From DATMNR01 sp963702765 (GTDB lineage Bacteria > Chloroflexota > Ktedonobacteria > Ktedonobacterales > Ktedonobacteraceae), in the NCBI GenBank assembly GCA_963702765.1, contig CAVPEB010000015.1, positions 1 through 64,000 of the forward strand: a stretch of 64,000 bases of DNA, written 5' to 3'. Under the pieces are notes generated by a model. That model was not told the DNA's origin. It ran no database searches and saw only the letters and a program-made list of their open reading frames with translations. Positions 1 to 9,290 of this stretch are shown in pieces (the first letter of the stretch is position 1; the number at the start of each line of letters is the position of its first letter). The translations under genes and the position numbers were made by a program.

Positions 1-47
1 CGATTGTAATCCACATATCTCCAATTGTCATCCTATGTACACCACTT

Positions 48-77
48 GTCATCCTGAGCCGCAGCGAAGGATCTCAC
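48..77. repeat. REP-like palindromic repeat copy
   Basis: This stretch reads as the TGTCATCCTGAGC...GCGAAGGATCT element. Related copies lie near 12228, 34030, 35692, 41165 and 44815. It sits in the gene-free first 250 bases, downstream of the TetR gene. Nothing else was recognised between 1 and 256. Confidence 0.6.
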
Positions 78-256
78 CCAGGCGTCGTGTTGCTTTACTA
101 CACTCAACATGACAGGCTTCATCCCGCACCTCACACTCTACTTTACGCCTGATACGACAATTGGTTGTACTGAGTGAAGTTCATTCACTGTATGTTCGCC
201 AACCAAACACGTACTTAACCTATCATGAATCGCCACGTACAGTTGCCCAGGCATCC

Positions 257-871
257 CTACACGTATTCTCTATTATTTCCTTCACGCAATGAAGGGCCAA
301 AAAACAAGCGTTCAACAAGCTCGATAGCGCGTTCTCTAAAAAGCTCCTCACGCTCTCCACCCTCTACACAGAAACATTCGAATAAGACTGAGTGGACCAT
401 GCCAAAAATGATTTTCGTATACATCTCCGTATCGAATGGTGCAAGTTGACCACGTGCAATTGCCTGGCGAAAAAAGTTATCAATGATCCCGGTGATCAAT
501 TCATCTGCAGCTTTATGCTTCTGGATCTCTTCATCAGATTGGATGTCTACTTGAAAAAGCGACATCATATCACTATCCTGACGACAGATCCGAAAAGTAG
601 CCTCGATCATTGCTCGCGGTACCTGTTCAATTGGTAGCGCAGTGATGGTCGGATCTACAAAAGCTGCGGCAAGTAGCGTCTGCCAGTCTAGTGAGACGCT
701 TGTATAAATATCGCGTTTGTTGCCGAAATAGAGATACACTGTCCCAACGGCAATGCCTGCATCTTCCGCAATTTCAGCAATTGTGGTATCTTCATATCCT
801 TTCATTGCAAAGATTTTGCGTGCTGCCTCAATAATCGCCTGTCGCTTTGATTGTGTACCTACTTTGACCAT
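257..871 (-). CDS. TetR/AcrR family transcriptional regulator
   Basis: A one-component repressor of 204 residues, the usual length for TetR. The N-terminal helix-turn-helix (about residues 7-55) has the family pattern RQAIIEAARKIFAMKGYE...TTIAEIAEDAG..VGTVYLYFGNK. The C-terminal half is the variable ligand-binding and dimerisation domain, so the ligand cannot be predicted. An upstream ATG at 910 would add 13 residues. I prefer 871 because a purine-rich ribosome site (GAGGAGAGAGGG) precedes it and because a perfect palindrome at 893-909, a likely operator, would then lie in the leader rather than in the gene. The nearest genes are the kinase remnant on the other strand, so the target is unknown apart from probable self-control. 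Confidence 0.85.
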   Translation of the reverse strand: MVKVGTQSKRQAIIEAARKIFAMKGYEDTTIAEIAEDAGIAVGTVYLYFGNKRDIYTSVSLDWQTLLAAAFVDPTITALPIEQVPRAMIEATFRICRQDSDMMSLFQVDIQSDEEIQKHKAADELITGIIDNFFRQAIARGQLAPFDTEMYTKIIFGMVHSVLFECFCVEGGEREELFRERAIELVERLFFGPSLREGNNREYV

Positions 872-892
872 TTCCACCCTCTCTCCTCTTGC

Positions 893-909
893 TGAATGAA
901 CATCATTCA
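893..909. promoter_or_regulatory. Probable TetR operator (self-regulation)
   Basis: A perfect inverted repeat, TGAATGA-ACA-TCATTCA, lies about 22 bases upstream of the preferred start of the TetR gene and next to an AT-rich TATAAA-like stretch. The position and two-fold symmetry fit an autoregulatory operator; binding is inferred. Confidence 0.5.
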
Positions 910-1161
910 TTTTATAACATGAAAAATTCGAAAAGTCAATGTTTCAATTAATTTTGCATGGTTACAAGGGATAGGTTGATAAGTCCAGAAAACGCAAAGA
1001 GTGCAGTTGATAAAAATTCGCACTTTTTAACATATACTCTATGATACGTCAATGTAATAGGGAGAAAAAAGAACTCACATTTTAATTTTTATTGCATGCG
1101 TTGTAAGTTCCATTTCCTACTCATGCTTCCTAAATGTAAGTCAGACCAAAGGAGCAGAGGC

Positions 1162-2402
1162 ATGGGAAGTCGCTGTCCTAGATGTCATACTGCCAATCCA
1201 CCACATGCAAAGTACTGCTCAAAGTGTCATGAGCTATTACATGCTTCTGCCAGCATTTTGTCTACTGGACGTCTTACTCCCAATTTTGTACTTCATGAGC
1301 GCTATAGAATCATGGACTTGCTGGGTAGTGGAGGCATGGGAGCTGTCTACAAAGCAGCTGATCTACAATCTAATGATCGAATTGTGGCGATCAAGGAAAT
1401 GAGCAAGGCCAGGCTTACTCCAGAAGAAGCCGAAATCAGGTAATCAAAAATGAAGCTTTGATACTTGAAAAGCTTCGTCATCCCAATTTACCACACATTT
1501 ATGATAATTTTCTGTATAGAAAGCATTGGTACCTCTCGATGGACTTCATTGAGGGTGAATCCTTGCGCCGATATCTCTATGAGACAATGAATGGCTACAT
1601 TCCGATTGAAGAAGTTCTTGACATCGGTATCCAGCTTTGTAATGTTCTCGACTATTTACACACTCGTAGACCTCCGATTATCTTCCGTGATCTTAAACCA
1701 TCTAATATTATGCGCACTCCGAATGGGCACATTTATTTGATCGACTTTGGCATCGCGCGCCATTTCAAAGTAGGACAGGCAAATGATACTACACCATTAG
1801 GTACTGCTGGTTATTCAGCACCCGAATTAAGCTGGCAACAGTCAAATCAACTATCTGATATATTTAGCCTGGGAGCTACGCTACACGAGCTTCTAACTGG
1901 TATCAATCCTGGACAAAAACCATTGAACTTCATAGATTTACATGCTTATAACAACTCCATCCCTTCTACTCTCGACAAATTGATCATGAGCATGCTTAAT
2001 AGAGAACCCCATAAAAGGCCAAAAAGTATGGCCATTGTTGAACTAGAACTACAAAAATCATTTCACATAAGAAGTCATCGAATACGTCTGGCTTTAGATT
2101 TAACATAAGTGCATCGTTTCCAAACGAGATACAAGGGAGCTCTATATCGAAGAAGGGGTTAATCATGGAGATTTTTATGATTTGAAATCAGAAAGCATGA
2201 GCATTGGGCGAAAGAGTGAGTGTGATATCTATCTGGAAGATACCTATGTTTCACGTTCACACGCCACAATTTATATTTAGGTAATGGAAATTATGCATTG
2301 CGAGATGAAGACAGCGCTAATGGCACGTTTCTCAATGGTAAAAGGTTGAAATCTTACCAGCTATATGTGTTGAAGAATGAGATCAAGATTAGAATCCTTT
2401 AA
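1162..2402 (+). pseudogene. Broken zinc-ribbon Ser/Thr kinase with FHA domain
   Basis: Remains of a eukaryotic-like protein kinase. From the ATG at 1162 there is a zinc ribbon (CPRCHTANPPHAKYCSKC), then the glycine loop (GSGGMGAVY) and the VAIKEM lysine. The frame breaks near 1420-1440, where TAA ends it. The kinase resumes in another frame with RHPNLPHIYDNF, IFRDLKPSN, LIDFGIARHF and GYSAPEL, and stops at 2106-2108. From 2197 a fragment reads IGRKSECDIYLED..VSRSHAT, then a one-base shift at about 2280 continues into DSANGTFLNGKR. These are the GR, SRSHA and NG signatures of an FHA phosphopeptide-binding domain. At least two frameshifts and a stop separate the pieces, so no working product is expected. 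The two paralogues downstream carry WD40 repeats where this one had FHA. Confidence 0.8.
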
Positions 2403-2501
2403 ATTTGTGAGACAAAATTAACGTATTTGGCAGGGCATGTAATCATAACGAAGAGTGAGGTAATATTCCTGATGCCCAAACCGAACAACAACCTATATTT
2501 A

Positions 2502-2531
2502 TTGACATTTTGTTCTAACCTATGCTACCAT
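2502..2531 (+). promoter_or_regulatory. Sigma-70-like promoter of kinase 2
   Basis: TTGACA (2502-2507), an 18-base spacer, then TACCAT (2526-2531). The same -35, spacer length and ATGCTACCATGC block occur at 5729-5758 ahead of the third kinase, while the surrounding leaders differ. This suggests a conserved promoter for both paralogues. Confidence 0.5.
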
Positions 2532-2577
2532 GCACCCGTTATGAATGGAATGAAAAGGGATATTCGGAGCAGCACGC

Positions 2578-4546
2578 ATGGCAATTTCTTCCCCCTTTTT
2601 CTGTGATTCCTGTGGCGCAGCCAATAGGCCGCAGGCTGTCTTTTGCTATGTATGCGGCCAGCCTCTCCAGGCGCATGGAGGGAAAGGCTCAAGCCAGACT
2701 ACAGGATTGCTTGCCTACAATCACCTACTCAAACAACGTTACCGCATCATCAGCCAGGTCGGTAAAGGCGGCTTCGGAGCCGTTTATAAAGCTGCTGATC
2801 TCCAGTTTGGCAACCGCCAGGTAGCCATTAAGGAGATGAGTCAAAGCAGCCTCAGCCAGCAAGAACTCATCGAGGCTACTAAATCGTTCAAACGTGAGGC
2901 GCTGCTGCTCGCCGGACTGACACATCCCAACCTGCCGCGCATCTACGAGCAATTTACAGATATAGGACGCTGGTATCTTGTAATGGACTTTATCGAGGGC
3001 GAAACTCTGGAAGAGCATCTTGGCAAGATCAAGGGTGGCAAGTTAGCGGTTGAGCAAGTGCTTGAAATAGGTATTCAGCTTTGTACGGTGCTCGAATACC
3101 TCCACATGCGCCAGCCGCCAATCATCTTTCGCGACCTCAAACCCGCCAATGTGATGTTGACATGCGTACGGACATATCTATTTGATCGACTTTGGTATTG
3201 CTCGTCACTTTAAGCCCGGACAGGCAAAAGATACTACCGCGCTAGGTTCAACTGGCTATGCGGCGCCCGAACAATACGGCAAGGCTCAGACTACACCTCG
3301 CGCCGATATCTATGCACTCGGCGCTACCCTCCACCAGATATTATCAGGAAACGATCCAGCAGACACCCCTTTTCAATTCACCTCCCTGCAATTATCGGGC
3401 CATCCTACCCTTTCACGTCTCGAGAAATTGATTTTACAGATGCTAGAGATGGATGCTAGCAAAAGACCGACAAGTATCGCAGCCGTTAAACATGAACTAC
3501 AAAGCATCTCTACGCAGCAACTAGTCGGCAAGACAAATCCCCTGCAAGCGGGACTACCACACGGTTACCAGCCACCAGCTAAGCCTCCAATCCCGCGGCG
3601 ATCCAATGCCCCAAGACCACAACCCCAGAAGACGACACGTTATATCTGTAGCGGTCACACAAGTCGCGTGACCGCAGTAGCATGGTCACCCGCAGGTACA
3701 CACATCGCTACTGCCAGTTACGACAAAACGGTACGTATCTGGGATACCGCTCACGGTTTTAGCATCATTACCTATCGCGGCCATTGGGATAGAGTACATG
3801 CTGTGGCATGGTCGCCCGATAGCAAACGCGTCGCATCAGCAAGTGATGATGGAACAGTACAGGTATGGGACGCTACTACAGGGAAACAGGTACTCATCTA
3901 TCGCGGCCATAGTGATGCAATCAACGCTGTGGCGTGGTCACCTGATGGCAGGCGTATTGCTTCAGCAAGCGATGATAAAAGTGTGCAGATATGGGACACC
4001 TCCAACGGTGGACTGATCTTCGCCAATCGCAATCACACCAAAAAAGTGCTGGCTGTGGCATGGTCACCTGACGGCAGGCGTATTGCCTCAGGCAGTGAAG
4101 ATAAAAGCGTGCAGGTATGGAGTCCAAACAAAGATAAAAGCAGCTTCTTTGGCACGCTTCGTTTGACGCCTCGCGGACAATTCAGCTACAAAGGCCATTC
4201 AGGTCGAGTAAACGGGTTGATCTGGTCACCAAATGGCCAGCGTATTGCCTCGGTGAGCAACGACAAAAGCTTGCAAGTATGGGACGCTACTACTGGCAAG
4301 AAATTCATCATTTACCGCAATACTTCGGCCGGTATCAATGGCGTGACTTGGTCGCCTGATGGCAGGTTTATCGCTGCATGTGGCAACGATAAAATGGTGC
4401 AGGTGTGGGATGCAATCACCCGAAATAACGTCTTGACCTATCGAGGTCACACTGGCTATGTCATGTCTGTCACATGGTCGCCAGATGGAAAGTTGCTCGC
4501 CTCCGCCGGGGTAGATCATACTCTGCAAGTATGGGCAACAAGTTAG
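2578..4546 (+). pseudogene. Frameshifted zinc-ribbon Ser/Thr kinase with WD40 propeller
   Basis: A soluble eukaryotic-like Ser/Thr kinase of about 655 residues if the frame is repaired. It begins with a zinc ribbon (FCDSCGAANRPQAVFCYVCG). The kinase domain follows with GKGGFGAVY, VAIKEM and FRDLKPAN, then a frameshift near 3155-3175. It resumes with YLIDFGIARHF and GYAAPEQYG. A proline-rich linker leads to seven WD40 repeats (3640-4540) with WSPDG...DKSVQVWD units, enough for one closed propeller. The HRD motif reads FRD, as in its neighbours. The 5-prime product ends after 211 residues, just past the catalytic loop, so it would lack the DFG motif and be inactive. The lesion could be genuine or a base-calling error. 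The third kinase at 5853 is an intact paralogue. Confidence 0.85.
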
Positions 4547-4942
4547 CCATATACATGTTACAAGTGATGCAAATATTGCTGATAAATGGCACCAATGGTT
4601 GTTTAGGGCATGGCATTCAACTTGAGCAAGGAAAAACACTGGAGAATGTCTATTCTCTCTGCTGGCCTGACAGGCCCATTCGTGTATAGTAGGGGCGTAC
4701 CCTTGCGGTCGCCCTCGGGGAGGGTGGTGGGCGTACTCGCTCACATATTTGCAGTATGTCTTGCTTTCCCAATAATACCCGTTACAAGTGATGCAACTGA
4801 TGCAAACGTTACAAATATCGCAACAAATCGCAAAAACCAGCTACAAACGTCACAACCGCCACAAGTGCGACATCAGCGACAAGTGCAACAATTGATACAT
4901 TTGATATAAATGTTATAAGTGTTATAAATGTTATAAACGAGG
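4547..4942. other. Gene-free spacer made of short repeats
   Basis: No convincing coding sequence. The spacer holds two copies of a GTTACAAGTGATGCAA motif (4557-4572, 4781-4812), a copy of a CCTTGCGGTCGCCCTCG palindromic element (4701-4717), and a degenerate run of short TTACAA/CGACAAGTG/GTTATAA units from about 4813 to 4936. It lies between the convergent kinase 2 and MBL hydrolase genes. Confidence 0.6.
4781..4936. repeat. Degenerate ACAAGTG/GTTATAA short-unit repeat tract
   Basis: About 150 bases of imperfect short units: TTACAAGTGATGCAA, GATGCAAACGTTACAA, CGCAACAAATCG, GCGACAAGTGCAAC, then ATAAATGTTATAAGTGTTATAAATGTTATAAA. Guanine and thymine are unevenly distributed. The 5-prime part matches motifs at 4557, 10442, 33960 and 34122. 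Confidence 0.5.
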
Positions 4943-5674
4943 CTACAACACAAACGACATCAAATCTCGCCCCACCAGAATAGTTCCCTCGTACCCCAAC
5001 TTCTCAGCCAGCGTTTGTAACCTCGACGCATCGATTTCCCTGTAAAGATGCGAACAGACAATTGTTTTCGCCTGCGATGCCGCTGCTAGTTGCACAATCT
5101 CATCATCCTCGAGATGACCCGAGTCTATTATGGCAAGATCAACCTTATGCAGGAAAGATATCTCGTGTTCGTGAAAGTTCGAATCGCCAGTAATGGCATA
5201 GTGTTTGTCGCGCCACACGAAACGCAATCCATGATTACCAGCTGGTGGAAGGCTGACGAAGTCAAATGTATACGAGCCTATTGAGAACTGCCCCCCTGCC
5301 ACTTCATGTACCAGGATGTCATACGTGGGCTGTTGCAAGCCAGATGCGCCAAAGATATCCCGAAAGCCATCGATGATCCGTTGTATGCCGGGTGGTCCGT
5401 AAATATGTAAATCGGTCGTGCGCGGATTGCGTCTTGACCACGCGCCAGCATGCAAAAAGGGAATGAGGTCCGAAACATGGTCAGGATGAAAATGAGACAC
5501 CACGATATGGTTCAATGCATTATGCGAAATGCCAGCCTCTAGAAGCCGTTGCACTACCCCATGCCCACAGTCAAAAAGCACAGGGAGAGCATCTAGCTGT
5601 ATCAGCACGCTTGATGCGCGTCGCTCAAATTCAATCTGGCAGGTACCCGTGCCAAGCAGCGTGATGTTGCTCAT
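4943..5674 (-). CDS. MBL-fold hydrolase, ribonuclease Z-like
   Basis: A 243-residue metallo-beta-lactamase-fold enzyme. The zinc motif SHFHPDH is at residues 60-66, an upstream aspartate-bearing strand reads VLFDCGHG, and further metal-ligand regions read NHGLRF, ITGDSNFHE and IVCSHLYRE. The layout resembles the RNase Z/arylsulfatase group of small single-domain hydrolases. The long exosite insertion of true tRNase Z was not identified, so the substrate is uncertain. The gene is on the opposite strand to the kinases and shares its 180-base upstream region with kinase 3. A second, different MBL protein of this class lies at 57421. Confidence 0.8.
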   Translation of the reverse strand: MSNITLLGTGTCQIEFERRASSVLIQLDALPVLFDCGHGVVQRLLEAGISHNALNHIVVSHFHPDHVSDLIPFLHAGAWSRRNPRTTDLHIYGPPGIQRIIDGFRDIFGASGLQQPTYDILVHEVAGGQFSIGSYTFDFVSLPPAGNHGLRFVWRDKHYAITGDSNFHEHEISFLHKVDLAIIDSGHLEDDEIVQLAAASQAKTIVCSHLYREIDASRLQTLAEKLGYEGTILVGRDLMSFVL

Positions 5675-5728
5675 CGTCGTGAGATTTCTCCCCTCTGATT
5701 GTATATCGTTCCTGACAAAAACCTGCTG

Positions 5729-5758
5729 TTTGACATACTCTATTTTCGCATGCTACCA
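5729..5758 (+). promoter_or_regulatory. Sigma-70-like promoter of kinase 3
   Basis: TTGACA (5729-5734), an 18-base spacer, and TACCAT (5753-5758), matching the promoter at 2502-2531 in both boxes and in the flanking ATGC...GCA. The leader to the start codon is about 95 bases. Confidence 0.5.
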
Positions 5759-5852
5759 TGCAGTGAAGATTACATAACGTTTCCATATTTGCACCAAGAG
5801 CTAGAATTAGCAGGCTTTTTTCGCTTTGCCCAGGTGGGCAAAGAGGCAGGTT

Positions 5853-7832
5853 ATGAATTCTCCTTCTATTTACTGTACCAACTGCGGCACAGCAAACGTA
5901 CAACAGGCAAAGTTCTGTTTCGGCTGCGGCCACGCTCTACAAAGCGGCGCACTCACTGCTTCCAGTTCACTCACTGGCTTGCTTACCCATAACCAGGAGC
6001 TGAATCGACGCTACCGCATTATCAAACAGGTCGGAAAAGGCGGTTTCGGCGCTGTTTATATGGCCGCTGATCTCCCATTTGGTAATCGCATCGTAGCCAT
6101 CAAGGAAATGAGCCAGAGCGGTTTGAGCCAGCAGGATCTCATAGAAGCAACAAACGCGTTCACACGCGAAGCATTGATGCTTGCCAGCCTTTCACACCCC
6201 AACTTGCCGCATATCTACGAACAGTTTACCGAGTCAGGACGCTGGTACCTGGTAATGGAATTCATCGAAGGCGAAACCCTGGAAGAGTACGCCAGTAAGG
6301 CGCCTCATGGCTATCTTCCTCTTAACGAAGCCCTTGATATTGGCATACAACTCTGCACTGTGCTTGACTACCTGCATACGCGTTTCCCTCCCATTATATT
6401 CCGCGACCTCAAACCTGCCAATGTCATGCGCACTACCAATGGACATCTCTACCTGATCGATTTTGGTATTGCGCGTCACTTCAAACCCGGGCAAACTGCG
6501 GATACAATTGCACTTGGCTCACCTGGATACGCAGCCAGAGAACAGTATTCAAAAGCTCAGGCACAGACAACACCGCGCTCCGATATTTACAGTCTGGGCG
6601 CCACGCTTCATCAACTGATGACAGGTGATGACCCATCCCTCATGCCTTTCCAATTCGCGCCCCTGCGCCTCCAACCCGTGCCCGCCGGGCTTGAAACTCT
6701 CATCATGCAGATGGTTGAGCTAGATGCCAGGGATAGGCCATCAAGTATGTCTTATGTGAAACAAGAGCTGCAACGTTTTGCAATTCAACCAACCCTGAGT
6801 CCCGTATACATTGCGCCACCTAAAAGTCAGCCATTGACTCTTTCAACACCTCCACCTGTGAAGCCTGCGAGAGCGCCAGCTTCGTACCTGAAATCTGTGC
6901 CACCTCCTATCACCCGCCTTGCAACCTATCGCGGCCACTTTAAAGAAGTATATACAGTGAGCTGGTCGCCTGATGGGAAATATGTCGCCTCTGGTAGTGG
7001 CGACGAGACGGTACAAATCTGGGATTTCACACGCGGAGAGCACATCATGACCTACAGTGGCCATCGTCACAAGGTTGGGAATGGCCTCGTACAGGCAATC
7101 ATGTGGTCACCTGATGGGAAGTATCTTGTTTCAGGTTCCTGGGATAAAACTGTACGCATCTGGGATGCCTACACTGGACATACTCTCTCCACTTTTCGTA
7201 GTTACTATGAGGTGGTAGAGACTGTGGCATGGTCTCCTGATGGCAGATATGTCGCCTCTGGAAATCGCAAAGGAATTGCCCATGTCTGGAACGTTACAAG
7301 CGGGAAAAAAGTCCGTGATTTTCTCGGACATTGTGTCAAAGAGGCCAATCTCGATATCATGTCATTAGCATGGTCACCTGACGGCAAGCGCATTGCCTCC
7401 GCTTCCTGGGACAAGACCGTGAAGATCTGGAACTCGCTCAAAAATAGTGGTAAGAACAACGATTACTTGATCTATCGCGGCCACAAAGCAGAGGTAAATT
7501 CCCTTGCATGGTCACCCGACGGCACTCGTTTAGCCTCCGGTGGTCGAGACAACCGTGTTCATATATGGGACTCCTCAACAGGTGAGCTTCTCCAAATATA
7601 CCGCCTTCATAGAGGCTATGTGGTAGGAGTAGCATGGTCGCCTGATGGCAGGCGCATCGCCTCCGCTGGAGCCGACCAGACAGTTCACATCTGGGATCCT
7701 GTCACCTCTCAACCCATCCGTGTGTATACAGGCCATCTCTCTCGTGTAAATGCTGTGACCTGGTCGCCCGATAGTAAATATATCGCCTCAGCAAGCAACG
7801 ACAAGACCGTGCAAGTCTGGCAGGCTCCATAA
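5853..7832 (+). CDS. Zinc-ribbon Ser/Thr protein kinase with 7-blade WD40 propeller
   Basis: An intact 659-residue cytoplasmic kinase; no membrane segment is seen. The start at 5853 has AGAGGCAGG ahead of it; a TTG 27 bases upstream lacks such a site. The order is a zinc ribbon (YCTNCG...FCFGCG), a kinase domain (about residues 45-305) with GKGGFGAVY, VAIKEM, IFRDLKPAN and LIDFGIARHF, a proline-rich linker, and seven WD40 repeats with the WSPDG and DKTVQIWD signatures. The family probably phosphorylates partners presented by the propeller; the targets are unknown. Two departures from the consensus are seen: HRD is FRD, shared by all three tandem kinases, and the APE motif reads ARE (GYAAREQYS) only here. 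The FRD form does not by itself imply inactivity. The two upstream paralogues are broken, so this is the only apparently functional copy. Confidence 0.9.
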   Translation: MNSPSIYCTNCGTANVQQAKFCFGCGHALQSGALTASSSLTGLLTHNQELNRRYRIIKQVGKGGFGAVYMAADLPFGNRIVAIKEMSQSGLSQQDLIEATNAFTREALMLASLSHPNLPHIYEQFTESGRWYLVMEFIEGETLEEYASKAPHGYLPLNEALDIGIQLCTVLDYLHTRFPPIIFRDLKPANVMRTTNGHLYLIDFGIARHFKPGQTADTIALGSPGYAAREQYSKAQAQTTPRSDIYSLGATLHQLMTGDDPSLMPFQFAPLRLQPVPAGLETLIMQMVELDARDRPSSMSYVKQELQRFAIQPTLSPVYIAPPKSQPLTLSTPPPVKPARAPASYLKSVPPPITRLATYRGHFKEVYTVSWSPDGKYVASGSGDETVQIWDFTRGEHIMTYSGHRHKVGNGLVQAIMWSPDGKYLVSGSWDKTVRIWDAYTGHTLSTFRSYYEVVETVAWSPDGRYVASGNRKGIAHVWNVTSGKKVRDFLGHCVKEANLDIMSLAWSPDGKRIASASWDKTVKIWNSLKNSGKNNDYLIYRGHKAEVNSLAWSPDGTRLASGGRDNRVHIWDSSTGELLQIYRLHRGYVVGVAWSPDGRRIASAGADQTVHIWDPVTSQPIRVYTGHLSRVNAVTWSPDSKYIASASNDKTVQVWQAP

Positions 7833-7924
7833 TACCAGAACGACACTTGCGGCTTACACCTACTATGTGCTACCACTATAACATCTGATAGGTACAGGAG
7901 CTTTCCCCTGCTACCAACTGAAGC

Positions 7925-7977
7925 GGGATTGTTAAGGGCATCTGCTCTTAACCTGGGGTTTGGGGCTGCGCCCCAAC
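7925..7977. repeat. Stem-loop pair after kinase 3
   Basis: Two adjacent small hairpins: GTTAAGGG...TCTTAAC and GGGGCTGCGCCCC. They sit between the kinase gene and the acyl-CoA dehydrogenase on the same strand. Neither is followed by a clear T-run, so this may be repeat sequence rather than a terminator. Confidence 0.4.
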
Positions 7978-8059
7978 AATTTCCTCTTTCCTTATAGCGA
8001 CTTTAGTCACGCGAAAAACAGGCTAAAAGCAAAAAGCCATCTCATCTAAGGAGCAAAGC

Positions 8060-9208
8060 ATGCAATTTGACCTCAACGAAGAGCAAATAGAAATCCGCAA
8101 CATGGTACAACGCTTTACAGCACAAGAAATCACACCACATGCCGAAGCATGGGATGAAACAAACCACTTCCCACGCGAAATCTATCACAAAATGGCAGAA
8201 CTTGGCCTGATGGGCATGACCACACCAGAAGAATATGGCGGCAGCGCGCTCAGTCGGCTAGCCAACACCCTTGTATATGAAGAGCTTGCCAGCGGCGAAA
8301 TGGCAACCGCTGTAGGTCTTTCTGTACACAACATGGTAACCGGCTCGATTGCTCGTTTTGGCAATCAAGAACAACGGCGGCGCTGGGTACCAGAGCTAGC
8401 ATCCGGCAAACTTCTCGGCGCTTTCTCACTCAGTGAAGCCGACTCTGGCTCCGATGCAGCCAGCCTCCAATGCAAAGCAGAACGCAACGACGATCTTTAT
8501 ATCCTAAACGGCACAAAAATGTGGGTCACAAACGGCGGCGAAGCGGAAATTTACCTTGTAATGGCCCGTACAGGTATCGGAAAAGGAGCTTCAGGCATCA
8601 GTTGCTTCGTGATAGAAAAAGACACGCAAGGTTTTTCATTCGGTAAGACAGAACGCAAAATGGGCCTGCACTCCTCACCCACACGCGAACTCATATTTGA
8701 AAACTGCCAGGTTCCAGTGAGTAATCGTCTTGGCGAAGAAGGTCAGGGTTTCAAGATAGCTCTTTCGTCTCTGGACGGTGGTCGCATCAACATCGGAGCG
8801 ATAGCGGTTGGTGTGGCGCAAGCAGCTTTCGAGACTGCCTGTAAATACTCTCGTGAGCGCACGCAATTCGGGCAGCCCATTAGCAACTTTCAAGGCATTC
8901 AGTTCATGCTTGCCGATATGGCAATGAAGATTGAAGCAGCCCGCTTGCTCGTGTATCAAGCAGCCTACAAATTAGACGAGGGGCAGAATGCAGGCATGTA
9001 CGCCTCGATGGCGAAATGTTTTGCCACCGATATGGCTATGGAGGTGACTACCAACGCGGTTCAGGTTCTGGGCGGTGCTGGCTATGTGCGCGACTATCCT
9101 GTCGAACGTTACATGCGAGATGTAAAGGTAGCCCAGATATTTGAAGGCACAAATCAGATTCAAAGGGTCGTAATCGCACGGTCGCTACTTGGGAATATAC
9201 GCAAATAG
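8060..9208 (+). CDS. Acyl-CoA dehydrogenase
   Basis: A 382-residue FAD enzyme that introduces the alpha-beta double bond in acyl-CoA thioesters (fatty acid or branched-chain acid breakdown), passing electrons to ETF. The length is typical of short/medium/branched-chain members. Visible motifs are FSLSEADSGSD and MWVTNGGEAEIY in the FAD/substrate domain, YSRERTQFGQPI in the C-terminal helical domain, and the C-terminal IFEGTNQIQR, whose glutamate (E362) is the expected catalytic base. The start has a clear AAGGAG site nine bases upstream. No other beta-oxidation genes are adjacent, so the chain length cannot be inferred from context. A perfect hairpin with a T-run follows. Confidence 0.93.
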   Translation: MQFDLNEEQIEIRNMVQRFTAQEITPHAEAWDETNHFPREIYHKMAELGLMGMTTPEEYGGSALSRLANTLVYEELASGEMATAVGLSVHNMVTGSIARFGNQEQRRRWVPELASGKLLGAFSLSEADSGSDAASLQCKAERNDDLYILNGTKMWVTNGGEAEIYLVMARTGIGKGASGISCFVIEKDTQGFSFGKTERKMGLHSSPTRELIFENCQVPVSNRLGEEGQGFKIALSSLDGGRINIGAIAVGVAQAAFETACKYSRERTQFGQPISNFQGIQFMLADMAMKIEAARLLVYQAAYKLDEGQNAGMYASMAKCFATDMAMEVTTNAVQVLGGAGYVRDYPVERYMRDVKVAQIFEGTNQIQRVVIARSLLGNIRK

Positions 9209-9216
9209 ACACAGAT

Positions 9217-9280
9217 CGAGGGCGACCGCAAGCCCCGTTCCTACCATACACAACCCTTGCGGTCGCCCTCGAAGTTTTTT
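9217..9280 (+). terminator. Rho-independent terminator built from a palindromic repeat
   Basis: The left arm 9217-9232 (CGAGGGCGACCGCAAG) and right arm 9256-9271 are perfect complements, followed by AAGTTTTTT. It ends the acyl-CoA dehydrogenase transcript and faces the convergent hydrolase gene. The right arm matches 4701-4717 exactly over 17 bases, so the terminator is a copy of a dispersed element. Confidence 0.75.
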
Positions 9281-9290
9281 CAGGAAATAT

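Noticed and set aside
225..449. Plus-strand frame opposite TetR
   Set aside because: Shadow of the TetR gene on the other strand, composition not protein-like.
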